Notes: generated by a model from the letters alone, not told the origin. A stretch of DNA of 64,000 nt from JBBDXS01 sp040902195 (GCA_040902195.1 JBBDXS010000017.1:1-64000), one strand, 5' to 3'; counted from the stretch's first letter, positions 1-8,960 are shown. Numbers and translations: made by a program.

Positions 1-72
1 CCGCCACGCACACCTTCACGCCCACCGCCACGCACACCTTCACGCCCACCGCCACGCACACCTTCACGCCCA
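1..72 (+). repeat. Three perfect 24-bp tandem repeats encoding an eight-residue Thr-rich unit
   Basis: Three identical 24-bp units occupy 1-24, 25-48 and 49-72, with a degenerate fourth unit after them. In frame they encode Ala-Thr-His-Thr-Phe-Thr-Pro-Thr repeats. They are the distal part of the Thr-Pro stalk of the truncated surface protein that runs off the left edge, so this is a coding minisatellite, not a CRISPR or an intergenic repeat. The stalk length probably varies between strains by slippage (inference). Confidence 0.9.
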
Positions 73-1322
73 CCGCCACCAACACCCTTACGCCGACGGC
101 TAGTCAGACCTTCACGCCGACCGCGACCAACACCCCAGACGACGGGCAGGGCGGCGGGGTCGCGTTCCTCGCCACCACAACCACAGCGCCGACGCAACAG
201 CCGCCGCCCACGTCGACGCGCGTGTCAGAAGTCCTCAGCGAGACTCAACCGCCGCCGACCGGGCCGCCTCCCGATGGCGACGCCAACGTCAGCGGTACCG
301 GAGGCTTCGAGGTGCCCGGCCCATTGGGCACCGTCCGCACGCCGGGCCAGCTCTCGACGGACTGGGACGTCGTCGGGACCAACATTCTCCTGGCCGTCGT
401 GCTGCTCCTGGTGCTCCTCTGGAGCTCCTCCCTCCTCAACGACGTCATGAACGAGAATTCCGGCGAGCTTCACAGCTTCTTCGGCCGCGTCGCCGCGCCA
501 TTCCAGCGGTCCTTCGGTCTGATCGGTTCGATCGGCGCTGGGCTGCCCGCAGGTCTCGGTGCGCTCGTGTCGCCGGCCCTCGTCCTGATTGCCAGCGCAC
601 TCATCTACACGGTGGCTAACCCTGACGTTGGCTTGAACGAGGGCACCTTCGTGCTCTTCGGCGCCTTCTTCATCGGGATCGCCGTCACAACGTATGTCTA
701 CGAAGGCGGCGAGGCGCTCGTCATGCACCGCGCGTTCAACGTGCCCGCCGGCGTGCGCGTCGTGCCGTTCGCCATTGGCGTCGCCGCGTTCTTCGTCCTT
801 ATCTCCCGCGTGGTCGACTTCCCCGCGCCCGTCATGTACGGCTTCATCGCGGCCGCGACGGTGTTCGGCTCAGCCGAGCTCGACCACCGCCAGGCGGGCA
901 TCGCGATCACCGTGCCAGCCGTCATCCTGCTCGCCCTCAGCCTCGGCTCGTGGTCACTCGTCGGCCCTCTGCGCGACGCCGCTCGCGATAGCGACAGTTG
1001 GGTCGCGCACGTGCCGTCGGAGACGGCCGCCGCCCTCTTCGTCGGCGGCATCGAGGGGCTGCTCTTCACGATGATCCCGCTCAGCTTCAGCGATGGCGCG
1101 AAGATCTACCGCTGGCATCGTGCCGTCTGGTTGCCGTTGTTCGCCATCCCGGCGTTCCTCTTCGCATGGGTCGTCCTCAATCCGCAGGCCGCCGCCCTCG
1201 ACGCCCTCCTCCAGGGGCGCGTCCTCTTCATCGTCTGCATTGTTGCGGCGTACGGCGCATCAGCGGTCCTCACGTGGGTCTACTTTCACTATCGAGAGCG
1301 GGCCTCGACGTTCCGCGCGTAG
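3..1322 (+). CDS. Thr-Pro-stalk surface protein with polytopic C-terminal membrane domain, 5'-truncated (paralogue 1 of 3)
   Basis: The reading frame is open from base 3 with no start, so the N-terminus lies outside the window; the GTG at 222 is internal. About 75 residues of Thr/Pro/Ala stalk lead into a Gly/Pro hinge and then a domain of about 310 residues with roughly nine hydrophobic segments. The first segment begins after a 'TDWDVVGTN' motif. Conserved landmarks shared with the two downstream paralogues are 'VYEGGEALV', 'GGIEGLLFTMIPL' and 'VLNPQA'. I do not recognise the membrane domain. The layout suggests an extracellular N-terminal part carried on a stalk and anchored by a multi-span domain instead of a single helix (inference). 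Confidence 0.8.
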   Translation, partial: ATHTFTPTATHTFTPTATHTFTPTATNTLTPTASQTFTPTATNTPDDGQGGGVAFLATTTTAPTQQPPPTSTRVSEVLSETQPPPTGPPPDGDANVSGTGGFEVPGPLGTVRTPGQLSTDWDVVGTNILLAVVLLLVLLWSSSLLNDVMNENSGELHSFFGRVAAPFQRSFGLIGSIGAGLPAGLGALVSPALVLIASALIYTVANPDVGLNEGTFVLFGAFFIGIAVTTYVYEGGEALVMHRAFNVPAGVRVVPFAIGVAAFFVLISRVVDFPAPVMYGFIAAATVFGSAELDHRQAGIAITVPAVILLALSLGSWSLVGPLRDAARDSDSWVAHVPSETAAALFVGGIEGLLFTMIPLSFSDGAKIYRWHRAVWLPLFAIPAFLFAWVVLNPQAAALDALLQGRVLFIVCIVAAYGASAVLTWVYFHYRERASTFRA

Positions 1323-1469
1323 CCCTTCTAACCTTTCTGTAACCTGGATCTCACACAAGGCGTGGCTGCGGGCGGAAGCCGAACCGTATACTGCGCTGGA
1401 ACCCGGCGTGTGCCGGGCCGCTGTTATATGGCGGCCACCATGGCGTTGGGTTCGACAGCGGGGGTCTGA

Positions 1470-3839
1470 GTGGGGAGCCTCTTCGTTCGTAGCCGCCTAG
1501 CACTCGTCGTCGCCCTCGCGATGGCCGCGCTGCTGCTCGCCGTCGCGCGCGCCGACCTCGGCCTGTCCGGCCCGGGCAGCCCGCCGAGCGGCGGCGCTGC
1601 CGGAGAGCTTATCCCCGGCCCACCGACTCCGACCGACGACCCGCCCACCGAGACGCCCACCGACGGGCCGTGCGACTTCCGCATCTGCCCTATCGACACA
1701 CCAACTCCCACCGAAGAGCTACCGGCAGACACGCCGACGCCGACCGAAGAGTCAACGCCCGCGCCGCTTGAGGTCTCCAAGGAAGCCGACGACCCGGAGA
1801 CGCTGATCAACGGCCAGAACGGCTTCACGATCACCGTCTTCAACCCCAACGACTTCGACGTCTCCTTCAGCGGCTTCGTCGACTACCTGCCGGAGGGGTT
1901 CGCGATCAAGGAGGGCACGACGAGCGGCGCGACGGAGAGCGATCCGACTGAGGACGGCGCTTTCTACTGGTTCGGGGAGTTTAACGCTCCCGCCGGCGAG
2001 ACGGTCTCGCTCCACTTCCGCGTCCGCGTTTCGGACGCGCCCGGTGAGTACTGCAACGAAGCGTCCGTGTTCACGAACGCCGGCGCGAACACCCCCGAGG
2101 TCTGCGTCAACGTCACGATGCCGCCGACCGAGACGCCGACGCGCACGCCAACGCCGACCAACACGCCGTGCTTCATCATCCTCGGCGGGCCGCAGGTCCA
2201 GGGTGGCCCGACGTGTCCGACGAACACGCCGACGCGCACCCCGCGCCCACCCACCAACACGCCCCGGCCGACGAGCACGCCTACGCCCGTACTACCGGCA
2301 ACCGAAACCTCGACGCCGCTCCCGGCCACCGTAACGCCGACGTTCACCCCTACCGTCACGCCTACGTTCACGTCCACGTCCACCGCGACACCGACGAGCA
2401 CGCCTACGCCGACTCACACGCCGACCGACACGCCAACGTCCACGCCCACCGCGACGCCGACGTTCACATCAACAAGCACCCCGACCGCTACCCCGACCAA
2501 CACCCCCACATTCACGTCGACGCCGACGAGGACGCCAACACACACGCCGACGCGCACGCCGACGCCCACGTTCACCGACACGCCACCGCCACCGACCGCT
2601 ACGGACACGCCGGTCGCGCTCGCGCCGCCCGACACGGCCACGCCGGAGCAGGGCGGAGGCGGCGCGGCGGCGTTCGCGCCGGCCTCCCCGCCGACGCAAC
2701 AGCCTACGCCGACGCCGACGCGCGTTTCGGCGGTCCTCGGAAGTACCCAGCCGACGAACGAGCCGCCTCCACCGGACGGTGGCGCGAACGTCGTGGGCGG
2801 AGCCGGCAGCTTTGAGCTGGCGGACCCGCTGGGAGCCCTTCACACACCCGGCCAGCTCTCCACCAACTGGAAAGTGATCGGCACCAACCTCCTGCTCGCG
2901 ATCATCTTGCTCCTCACGCTCCTGTGGAGCTCGACGCTGTTCAACGACACGATGAGCGAACATGCCCGTGAAGTCGAAGGCGTCGTTGCCGGTATCACCG
3001 CGCCGTTCCGCCGGCTGTTTGGCTTCGTCGGCTCCATCGGCGACGGCCTCCCTGCTGGATTCGGGGGCTTCATCGCCCCGGTCCTGATGCTGATCGCAAG
3101 CGCGCTGATCTACACGCTGTCCAACCCCCATGTCGGCGCGAATGAGGGAACGTTGGTGCTCTTCGCAGCCTTCTTCATCGGCATCGCCATCACTACCTAT
3201 GTCTATGAGGGCGGCGAGGCGCTCGTCACGCACAGGGCGTTTCAGGTACCGGCGGCCGTGCGCGTCGTACCGTTTGCCATCGGCATCGCCGCGTTTTTCG
3301 TGCTGGTGTCACGCGCCGTCAACTTCCCGGCGCCCGTGATGTACGGCTTCATCGCGTCGGCTACCGTGCTCGGAGGCGCCCAGCTCGATCACCGGCAGTC
3401 CGGCGTCGCTATCGCGGTACCCGCGGTCCTTCTCCTCGGGCTCAGCGTCGGGGCGTGGGCTCTCGTCGGGCCGCTGCGCGACGCCGCGGGCGACAGCAGC
3501 GGGTGGGCCGCGCACGTGCCGTCGGAGACGGCCGCCGCGCTCTTCGTCGGCAGCATCGAGGGCCTCCTCTTCACGATGATCCCGCTCAACTTCAGCGACG
3601 GCGGCAAGGTCTACCGCTGGCGGCGCATCGTCTGGCTGCCGCTGTTTGGCATCCCGGCCTTCCTCTTTAGCTGGGTGGTCCTCAATCCTCAGGCAGTCGC
3701 CCTCGATGCTCTCCTCCAGGGGCGCGTGCTCTTCATCGTCTGCATCGTCGCCACCTACGCCGCGTCCGTCTTTGTAACGTGGGCGTACTTCCACTTCCGC
3801 AGCAACGCGACGCCGCTCGCCGGCCAGGCCGGGCCGTAA
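1470..3839 (+). CDS. DUF11-like surface protein with Thr-Pro stalk and polytopic membrane domain (paralogue 2 of 3)
   Basis: 789 residues from a GTG start chosen because it opens a signal peptide (residues 1-29, basic then hydrophobic, ending near 'ARA'). Residues about 100-216 resemble a DUF11/isopeptide-type beta-sandwich ('LEVSKEADDPETL', 'FTITVFNPND', then Cys195 and Cys212). Residues about 218-418 are a low-complexity stalk of TPT/TNTP/TST units. Residues about 468-780 are the same nine-or-so-span membrane domain as the flanking paralogues. It follows paralogue 1 by 147 bp, with a possible -10 'TATACT' at 1387-1392. DUF11 domains are known from large bacterial cell-surface proteins; the coupling to this anchor is what is unusual. 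Confidence 0.85.
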   Translation: MGSLFVRSRLALVVALAMAALLLAVARADLGLSGPGSPPSGGAAGELIPGPPTPTDDPPTETPTDGPCDFRICPIDTPTPTEELPADTPTPTEESTPAPLEVSKEADDPETLINGQNGFTITVFNPNDFDVSFSGFVDYLPEGFAIKEGTTSGATESDPTEDGAFYWFGEFNAPAGETVSLHFRVRVSDAPGEYCNEASVFTNAGANTPEVCVNVTMPPTETPTRTPTPTNTPCFIILGGPQVQGGPTCPTNTPTRTPRPPTNTPRPTSTPTPVLPATETSTPLPATVTPTFTPTVTPTFTSTSTATPTSTPTPTHTPTDTPTSTPTATPTFTSTSTPTATPTNTPTFTSTPTRTPTHTPTRTPTPTFTDTPPPPTATDTPVALAPPDTATPEQGGGGAAAFAPASPPTQQPTPTPTRVSAVLGSTQPTNEPPPPDGGANVVGGAGSFELADPLGALHTPGQLSTNWKVIGTNLLLAIILLLTLLWSSTLFNDTMSEHAREVEGVVAGITAPFRRLFGFVGSIGDGLPAGFGGFIAPVLMLIASALIYTLSNPHVGANEGTLVLFAAFFIGIAITTYVYEGGEALVTHRAFQVPAAVRVVPFAIGIAAFFVLVSRAVNFPAPVMYGFIASATVLGGAQLDHRQSGVAIAVPAVLLLGLSVGAWALVGPLRDAAGDSSGWAAHVPSETAAALFVGSIEGLLFTMIPLNFSDGGKVYRWRRIVWLPLFGIPAFLFSWVVLNPQAVALDALLQGRVLFIVCIVATYAASVFVTWAYFHFRSNATPLAGQAGP

Positions 3840-3985
3840 CAGTCCCTAAGCCCAGTATTCGAGGCGGCTAGTCGGGAGGCCGGTTCGTCGCGTATACTAG
3901 GCGCAGCCTCGCAGGCCCAACGGGCCGGCGAGGCCGTGTGCTACCGGGCGGCGTACTGCGGCCCGGCAGGCAGGAACGGGGTGAC

Positions 3986-6517
3986 ATGACGGCGGGGTGG
4001 GCTCTCTTTCGCTGGCGCAGGATCGCGCTGGTGGCTGCGGTGGTCGCAGCGGCCGGCTTCGTCGTCTTGCGCACGACGCCTGGCTTCTCCGGGACGCAAG
4101 GTCTCACCGTGACCACGATGTCGACCGAGCAGGTCTCTCCTCAGGACCTCGTCGAGTCGCTCCTCGGCTATCCACCGCCACAAATCTCTGGCGTCGCCGG
4201 CCAGGGGCAGATCGACTACTTCAACATCACCTATACCGGTTCCTACTCCGCCGCCGGCCTGTTCGCGGGCGGCAACGGCATTCTTGGCTTCGACGAGGGG
4301 ATTGTGCTCAGCACCGGCGACCCGAACTACGTTGTCGGGCCGAACGTACTCGATGAGACGAGCTGGGCGAACGACCAATCGGGCGACCCCGACCTGGACG
4401 CGATCGTGGCGCCGAACGTGACCGGAGACGCTACGGTGCTGGAGTTCGACTTCGTCCCTCCGGGTGAAACGATCCAGTTCCGCTACGTCTTCAGCTCGGA
4501 GGAATACAACGAGTTTGTGCACCAGTCGTTCAACGACGTCTTCGGCTTCTTCATCAACGGGACCAACTGCGCCAAGGTCGGCAACGAGCCGGTCTCCATC
4601 GACACGATCAACAACGGCAACCCCTTCGGCACGCAGCCGGCCGAGCACCCGGAGCTCTACGTCAACAACGACCTCGACGACGGCGGCGGGCAGATCAACA
4701 CGGAGATGGACGGCCTGACCGTCGTGCTCACCTGCACAGCAGGCGTCGTCCCAAACCAAACGAATCACATCAAGCTCGCGATTGCAGACACGACCGACTT
4801 CGCGTACGACAGCAACGTCTTCCTCGAAGGCGCCAGCTTCGCCGTTGCGCCGACCGCGACGCCGACGCCGCCTCCGGCCGCCACGCCCGTTCCGACCGAT
4901 ACGCCAACGGCGGCCGCCACGCAGACGGCCGCGCCTCCGACCGGCACGGCGACGTCAGCGCCGGCGACGAACACCGCCAGCCCCGTACCACCAACGAACA
5001 CACCCACCCCGGTTCCGGCTACCGTTACATCTACGCCCGTTCCGCCGACGCGCACGCCGACTTCATTGCTGCCGACTCCCACACGAACGCGCACACCCAC
5101 GAGTACGCTCCCGCCCACGTCGACCCGCATTCCGCCAACAGCAACGCTTACGTTCACGCCGGTCCCTCCGACATCGACGTTGCCGCCGGCGATCGTGAGC
5201 GGCGCGGGGCTCGTCGTGCCGCCGCCTGCCACAGCGACGGCTCCGCCTGAGCCGACGGCGCGGCCCTCGCCTACGCCCACGCGACAGTCCGAGGTCCTGG
5301 GCGGCGCGGTCACGCCGGCGAGTCCACCCGACGGGGGCGAGGTCGCGCGGCCGGCAGGCGGCGGGCTGTCCGGCGAGTCGCGCACGACGCGCGCGATCCT
5401 ATCGCCCGATCAGATCTCGACGGACACGCGGGTCATCGCGACAAACCTGCTGCTGGCGTTCATTTTGCTGATCACGCTGCTCGTCTCGTCGACGCTCTTC
5501 AACTCGACGATCGACGAAAACCGGACGTCCTTCAACAACTTCATGAACCGGCTGCTGGCGCCGTTCAAGCGCATGGCCGTCGACGTCTCTGACGCGTGGG
5601 GAGGCGGACTGGGAGCGGCGCCAGTCACGCGCTATCTCATCGCACCGGCGATTGTCATCGGCATTACCGGGCTGATCTACATGTTCAGCGACGCGAGCGC
5701 CGGCTGGAACGAACACAGCGCCGTGTTATTCGTGAGCTTGATCATCGCACTCGCGATCGCGACGTACGTCTACGAGGGCGGCGAGGCGCTCGTTACGCGA
5801 CAGCGCTTCCGTTTCGATGCCGGCGTCCGCGTCTTCCCGGCGGCGATCGCGATCGCGATCGGCTTCGTCACGCTCGCACGCCTCACGCATTTCGAGGCGC
5901 CCGTGATCTTCGGGTTCGTCGCGTCCTGCGTCATGCTGGCGCCGGCCGAGCTCGAGCGGCACGAGGCGGGGCAGGTGGTCTCTGCGCCGGCAGTGATCTT
6001 GCTGGCGCTGGCTCTGGGCGCCTGGGCGCTGCTGATCCCCCTACGCGACGCGACGGGCGACGCCGGCGCCTGGGGTCAGGTGCCGACCGAGGTCGCCGCG
6101 CTCATTTTCATCGGCGGTATCGAGGGGCTTGTCTTCGCGATGGTACCGCTCCGCTTCAACGACGGCTGGAAGATCGCCTCGTTCAACCGGCTCGTCTGGC
6201 TCGTGCTCATGGCTGTGCCGCTCTTCATCTTCTGCTGGGTTGTCGTCAACCCGCAGGCCAAGGAGTTCGACGCGCTCCTCGAGGGGCGCGTGCGGACCGT
6301 GGTCGGCCTTGTGGTCGCGTACGCCGCTGTGACTGCGGCGGTCTGGCTCTTCTTCCACTTCCGCAACCAGGAGGCCGGGCCGCCCGGCGGCTCGCGCCGG
6401 CAGCAACTCCAGCCCGAGACGGCATCGACTGCGTCCGTCGCTTCGATCCCGCTCCAGGCAGAGCAGCCCGTCGCGCCCAGCTATCCAGACTTGTTGACGC
6501 GCCGAGACGATCCGTAG
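3986..6517 (+). CDS. Choice-of-anchor L domain surface protein with Thr-Pro stalk and polytopic membrane domain (paralogue 3 of 3)
   Basis: 843 residues from ATG 3986 (upstream 'ACGGGG'). A signal-anchor segment lies at about residues 12-28. Residues about 38-283 match the choice-of-anchor L family: 'GGNGILGFDEGIVLSTGD', then 'VFSSEEYNEFV', 'DVFGFFING' and 'SNVFLEGASF'. The stalk covers about 285-440 and is richer in Pro/Ala than those of its neighbours. From about 485 the protein has the shared polytopic domain, including 'VYEGGEALV' and 'GGIEGLVFAMVPL'. The family was named for occurring with many alternative C-terminal anchors; a polytopic anchor like this is not one I know. The last 45 residues are a hydrophilic tail. 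The upstream gap contains 'TATACT', as before paralogue 2. Confidence 0.87.
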   Translation: MTAGWALFRWRRIALVAAVVAAAGFVVLRTTPGFSGTQGLTVTTMSTEQVSPQDLVESLLGYPPPQISGVAGQGQIDYFNITYTGSYSAAGLFAGGNGILGFDEGIVLSTGDPNYVVGPNVLDETSWANDQSGDPDLDAIVAPNVTGDATVLEFDFVPPGETIQFRYVFSSEEYNEFVHQSFNDVFGFFINGTNCAKVGNEPVSIDTINNGNPFGTQPAEHPELYVNNDLDDGGGQINTEMDGLTVVLTCTAGVVPNQTNHIKLAIADTTDFAYDSNVFLEGASFAVAPTATPTPPPAATPVPTDTPTAAATQTAAPPTGTATSAPATNTASPVPPTNTPTPVPATVTSTPVPPTRTPTSLLPTPTRTRTPTSTLPPTSTRIPPTATLTFTPVPPTSTLPPAIVSGAGLVVPPPATATAPPEPTARPSPTPTRQSEVLGGAVTPASPPDGGEVARPAGGGLSGESRTTRAILSPDQISTDTRVIATNLLLAFILLITLLVSSTLFNSTIDENRTSFNNFMNRLLAPFKRMAVDVSDAWGGGLGAAPVTRYLIAPAIVIGITGLIYMFSDASAGWNEHSAVLFVSLIIALAIATYVYEGGEALVTRQRFRFDAGVRVFPAAIAIAIGFVTLARLTHFEAPVIFGFVASCVMLAPAELERHEAGQVVSAPAVILLALALGAWALLIPLRDATGDAGAWGQVPTEVAALIFIGGIEGLVFAMVPLRFNDGWKIASFNRLVWLVLMAVPLFIFCWVVVNPQAKEFDALLEGRVRTVVGLVVAYAAVTAAVWLFFHFRNQEAGPPGGSRRQQLQPETASTASVASIPLQAEQPVAPSYPDLLTRRDDP

Positions 6518-6527
6518 ACTCCCTGGT

Positions 6528-6624
6528 GGGAGTGGATGGGGCCCGGTGGCCTCCGCGGTCTTCAAAATCGTTGCCCCGATGTAGCCCATCGGGGGGTGGG
6601 TTCGACTCCCATGCACTCCCGCCA
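6528..6624 (+). tRNA. selC: tRNA-Sec (anticodon TCA), CCA encoded
   Basis: 97 nt from GGGAGTG to the encoded CCA. The acceptor strands are GGGAGTG/CACTCCC. A six-pair D stem (GGGGCC/GGCCTC) closes a four-base loop, as in selenocysteine tRNAs. The anticodon arm GCGGT-CTTCAAA-ATCGT carries TCA at 6562-6564. The long variable arm CCCCGATG/CATCGGGG and the T arm GTGGG-TTCGACT-CCCAT match the bacterial SelC layout closely. It implies UGA decoding as selenocysteine. No selA, selB, selD or obvious UGA-interrupted gene is visible in the window. It lies 10 bp after the stop of the third surface protein. Confidence 0.95.
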
Positions 6625-6694
6625 CGAGCGCCGGAACATTAGCCGGCACACCGGCGTCCTACCGACACAGGGCCATTGCCCCCGGAGGACTCCG

Positions 6695-7741
6695 ATGCGA
6701 CGACTTCTCAACGCAACGATTGCCGCTCTTGCCGTAGGAACGATCGCGATATTCGCGAAGCCAACCTTGGCGGACGCCTGCGCCGGACTGATCGGCTCTA
6801 ACGGCGCAGTGAACCTGGGCCGCACGACAACGCTCGCCGGCTACCAGAACGGCGTCGAGCACTACGTCACGGCGTTCCAGTTCCAGGGCGGCGGAGGCGA
6901 GTTCGGGACGCTGATCCCGCTACCCGGCGTCCCGTCCAACGTCGAACGGGGCGGCGCGTGGACGCTGCAGCGCCTCCAGCAGGAGACCGCGCCGCCGGTT
7001 GACGAGTTCGCGAACGGGCTCGCGCTCCGCTCCGCCACGTACGACGCCGAAGTCTTGCTCGAGACGCGCATAGACGCGCTCGACATCACCGTGCTCAAGG
7101 GCGGCGGTCCGGACGTCGCTGCGTGGGCGGAGCAACACGGGTTCCGGTTGTCGCCGGACGCTCCCGAAGTGCTCGACTTCTATGCCGGCCGCAGCCCGAT
7201 CTTCCTCGCCGCGGTCTTCGACGGCGAAGCGGCGGCCGAGCGCGGCCAGCAGGTCGGTGACGGAACGCCGGTGCATATCACGATCCCGACAACGAACCCG
7301 TGGGTGCCGCTGCGCATCCTCGGCCTCGGCAAGCAGGCGTCCGACCGCATCGACGCGGACGTGTTCCTCCTGACCGACGACGAGCCGGCGCTCCTTCCCG
7401 CGCCGCGCGCGAACATGACGCTCGAGCACAGCGAACCGGCGACATCGCTCCTTCTCGATGACCTGCGTGCCGACGAGGGGATGGCCTGGGTGCCGGAGTC
7501 GGCGTGGCTAACCAAGCTCCAGATCGACAGCGCTGCCGAGGACCTGAGCTTCGACCTTGCGGTGGACACCACGGGCAACGATAGCCCTTCGCCAGTCGCG
7601 GCGGGCCTGCAGCTCCCGGTCACGCCGGACAGCACGGGAATCGCTCGGTCGCTCGTCCCGCTGTTGAGCGTAGCCTTGCTCGCGCTGATCATCGCGCTGG
7701 CTGCGAGGCGGGTCCGCTTGCCGGGAGTTCGACAGGCGTGA
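6695..7741 (+). CDS. DUF2330 domain membrane-anchored exported protein
   Basis: 348 residues from ATG 6695, which has a strong GGAGG 7 bp upstream; the longer reading frame runs into tRNA-Sec and is rejected. The protein has a signal peptide (to about residue 26, '...ADACAGL'), a DUF2330-type domain with the characteristic early Cys and 'GTLIPLPGVPSNV' motif, and one C-terminal hydrophobic helix ('LVPLLSVALLALIIALAA') followed by Arg residues. This predicts an exported domain tethered to the membrane. The family's biochemical function is unknown. Its stop overlaps the GTG start of the cupredoxin gene, so the two are probably translationally coupled. Confidence 0.8.
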   Translation: MRRLLNATIAALAVGTIAIFAKPTLADACAGLIGSNGAVNLGRTTTLAGYQNGVEHYVTAFQFQGGGGEFGTLIPLPGVPSNVERGGAWTLQRLQQETAPPVDEFANGLALRSATYDAEVLLETRIDALDITVLKGGGPDVAAWAEQHGFRLSPDAPEVLDFYAGRSPIFLAAVFDGEAAAERGQQVGDGTPVHITIPTTNPWVPLRILGLGKQASDRIDADVFLLTDDEPALLPAPRANMTLEHSEPATSLLLDDLRADEGMAWVPESAWLTKLQIDSAAEDLSFDLAVDTTGNDSPSPVAAGLQLPVTPDSTGIARSLVPLLSVALLALIIALAARRVRLPGVRQA

Positions 7742-8145
7742 AGCTATCGCTCATAGCGCTGGTGCTGATCGGAGGCGTCTTGACGCTTAGCGCGAGCGCG
7801 TGCAGCGAAAAGGCCAGCGCGGACGCCACCGTCGCAATCCACTACTCGCGCTTCGAGCCCGAGCTCATCACGGCGACCGCGGGCAAGCCGATCACGATTA
7901 CGCTGCGCAACGACGATCCCATCGCGCACGAGTGGATGGTTGGCGACGCGGCGATGCATGAACGGCATCGCACAGGGACCGAGCCGTATCACGACCAGAT
8001 ACCGACTGAGGTGACGATCCCGTCGTTCTCGGAGCGGGTCACCACGGTGGTGTTCGATCAGCCGGGCGACTACGCCTACATCTGTCACCTGCCCGGCCAC
8101 GAGGCGTATGGGATGGTGGGCACGCTGCGCGTGCTGCCGCGCTAG
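7738..8145 (+). CDS. Cupredoxin-like copper-binding lipoprotein
   Basis: 135 residues, GTG start overlapping the DUF2330 stop. A lipoprotein signal ends at 'LSASAC', with Cys22 the lipidation site. A single cupredoxin domain follows, with a plausible type 1 copper site: His64 ('IAHEW'), Cys116, His121 and Met126, spaced Cys-x4-His-x4-Met as in plastocyanin/azurin-like proteins. It probably sits on the outer face of the membrane as a small electron carrier or copper chaperone (inference). The nearest partner is the DUF2330 protein; the copper operon at 26.8 kb is not adjacent. Confidence 0.85.
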   Translation: MKLSLIALVLIGGVLTLSASACSEKASADATVAIHYSRFEPELITATAGKPITITLRNDDPIAHEWMVGDAAMHERHRTGTEPYHDQIPTEVTIPSFSERVTTVVFDQPGDYAYICHLPGHEAYGMVGTLRVLPR

Positions 8146-8606
8146 CTCCGCCGCGGACGGTCCAGGTCCGCCGTATCGAGGACGATCGTCACCGGCCCGT
8201 CGTTCTCCAGCTCGACGACCATGTGCGCGCCGAACCGCCCCTCGGCCACCGAGACGCCGAGCTCGCGCAGCGCGGCGGCGAACGCGTCGACGAGCTGCGA
8301 CGCGACGTCAGGCGCGGCGGCGTTCGCAAAGCTGGGCCGGCGTCCCTTGCGCACATCGGCGAGGAGCGTGAACTGGCTGACCACCAGCGCCACGCCGCCC
8401 GTATCCAGCAGCGATCCTTCGAACCTATTATCGCCGGCCGCAAAAATACGCAGCTCGGCCGTCTTTCGGGCGAGGCGCTGCGCGCCCTCAGGCGTGTCGC
8501 CTATCGCCACGGCGACGAGCACGACCAGACCGGGGCCAATCGATGCGAGAACCTCGCCATCGACGCTGACGGAGGCGCGGGTGACGCGCTGCAAGACGGC
8601 GCGCAT
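8142..8606 (-). CDS. dtd: D-aminoacyl-tRNA deacylase
   Basis: 154 residues, full family length. Typical features are the N-terminal 'MRAVLQRVTRASV', the 'SQFTLLADVRKGRRPSF' active-site region and the C-terminal 'GPVTIVLDT' Gly-Pro motif that imposes chirality selection. The cytoplasmic enzyme hydrolyses D-aminoacyl-tRNA (and Gly-tRNA-Ala). It converges on the cupredoxin gene, with a 4-bp overlap at the 3' ends. It starts 9 bp after the FmdB-type gene on the same strand, so the two form a likely operon. Confidence 0.95.
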   Translation of the reverse strand: MRAVLQRVTRASVSVDGEVLASIGPGLVVLVAVAIGDTPEGAQRLARKTAELRIFAAGDNRFEGSLLDTGGVALVVSQFTLLADVRKGRRPSFANAAAPDVASQLVDAFAAALRELGVSVAEGRFGAHMVVELENDGPVTIVLDTADLDRPRRS

Positions 8607-8615
8607 GAGATGCGG

Positions 8616-8960
8616 TTAGCTGGATGCGGCGGACGAATCGGCGGGGGCGGGCTTGGTGTCTTTGCTCGACTTGCCTTCGTTGGCTGGCTTGCTGTCCTTA
8701 GTCGACTTGCCGTCTTTCTTCGCCGACGAGTCGGCCTTGGAGTCAGGCTTAGCGTCGACCTTGGCCTGCGAGTCAGCCTCGGACTTGCGGCTGTCGGTGA
8801 TATAGAAGCCGGAGCCTTTGAATACGATCGGAGCGGCGTGGATCATGCGCTGGGCGCGGCCGCCGCAGTTCGGGCACTTCTGGAGCGCGGGGGCGTCGAA
8901 GCCCTCGCGCCTTTCGTACTGATGCTGGCACTTCTTGCAAAGGTACTCGTAGATTGGCAC
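8616..8960 (-). CDS. FmdB family zinc-ribbon protein with Lys/Ser/Asp-rich tail
   Basis: 114 residues when started at GTG 8960, which gives the family-typical N-terminus 'MPIYEYLCKKC' and has AGGAG upstream; a longer frame reaches 9023 but adds an atypical extension. The zinc ribbon uses two CxxC knuckles ('CKKC', 'CPNC'). The second half is a low-complexity tail of Asp/Ser/Lys/Ala, longer than in most family members and probably disordered. FmdB-like proteins are putative regulators without an established mechanism. It is co-oriented with dtd. Confidence 0.82.
   Translation of the reverse strand: MPIYEYLCKKCQHQYERREGFDAPALQKCPNCGGRAQRMIHAAPIVFKGSGFYITDSRKSEADSQAKVDAKPDSKADSSAKKDGKSTKDSKPANEGKSSKDTKPAPADSSAASS

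Noticed and set aside
1..72. Regular repeats that could look like a CRISPR
   Set aside because: The units are contiguous without spacers and encode in-frame Thr-rich octapeptides.
6536..6694. Longer N-terminus for the DUF2330 gene
   Set aside because: It would be translated from tRNA-Sec sequence; the ATG at 6695 has a GGAGG and a signal peptide follows.
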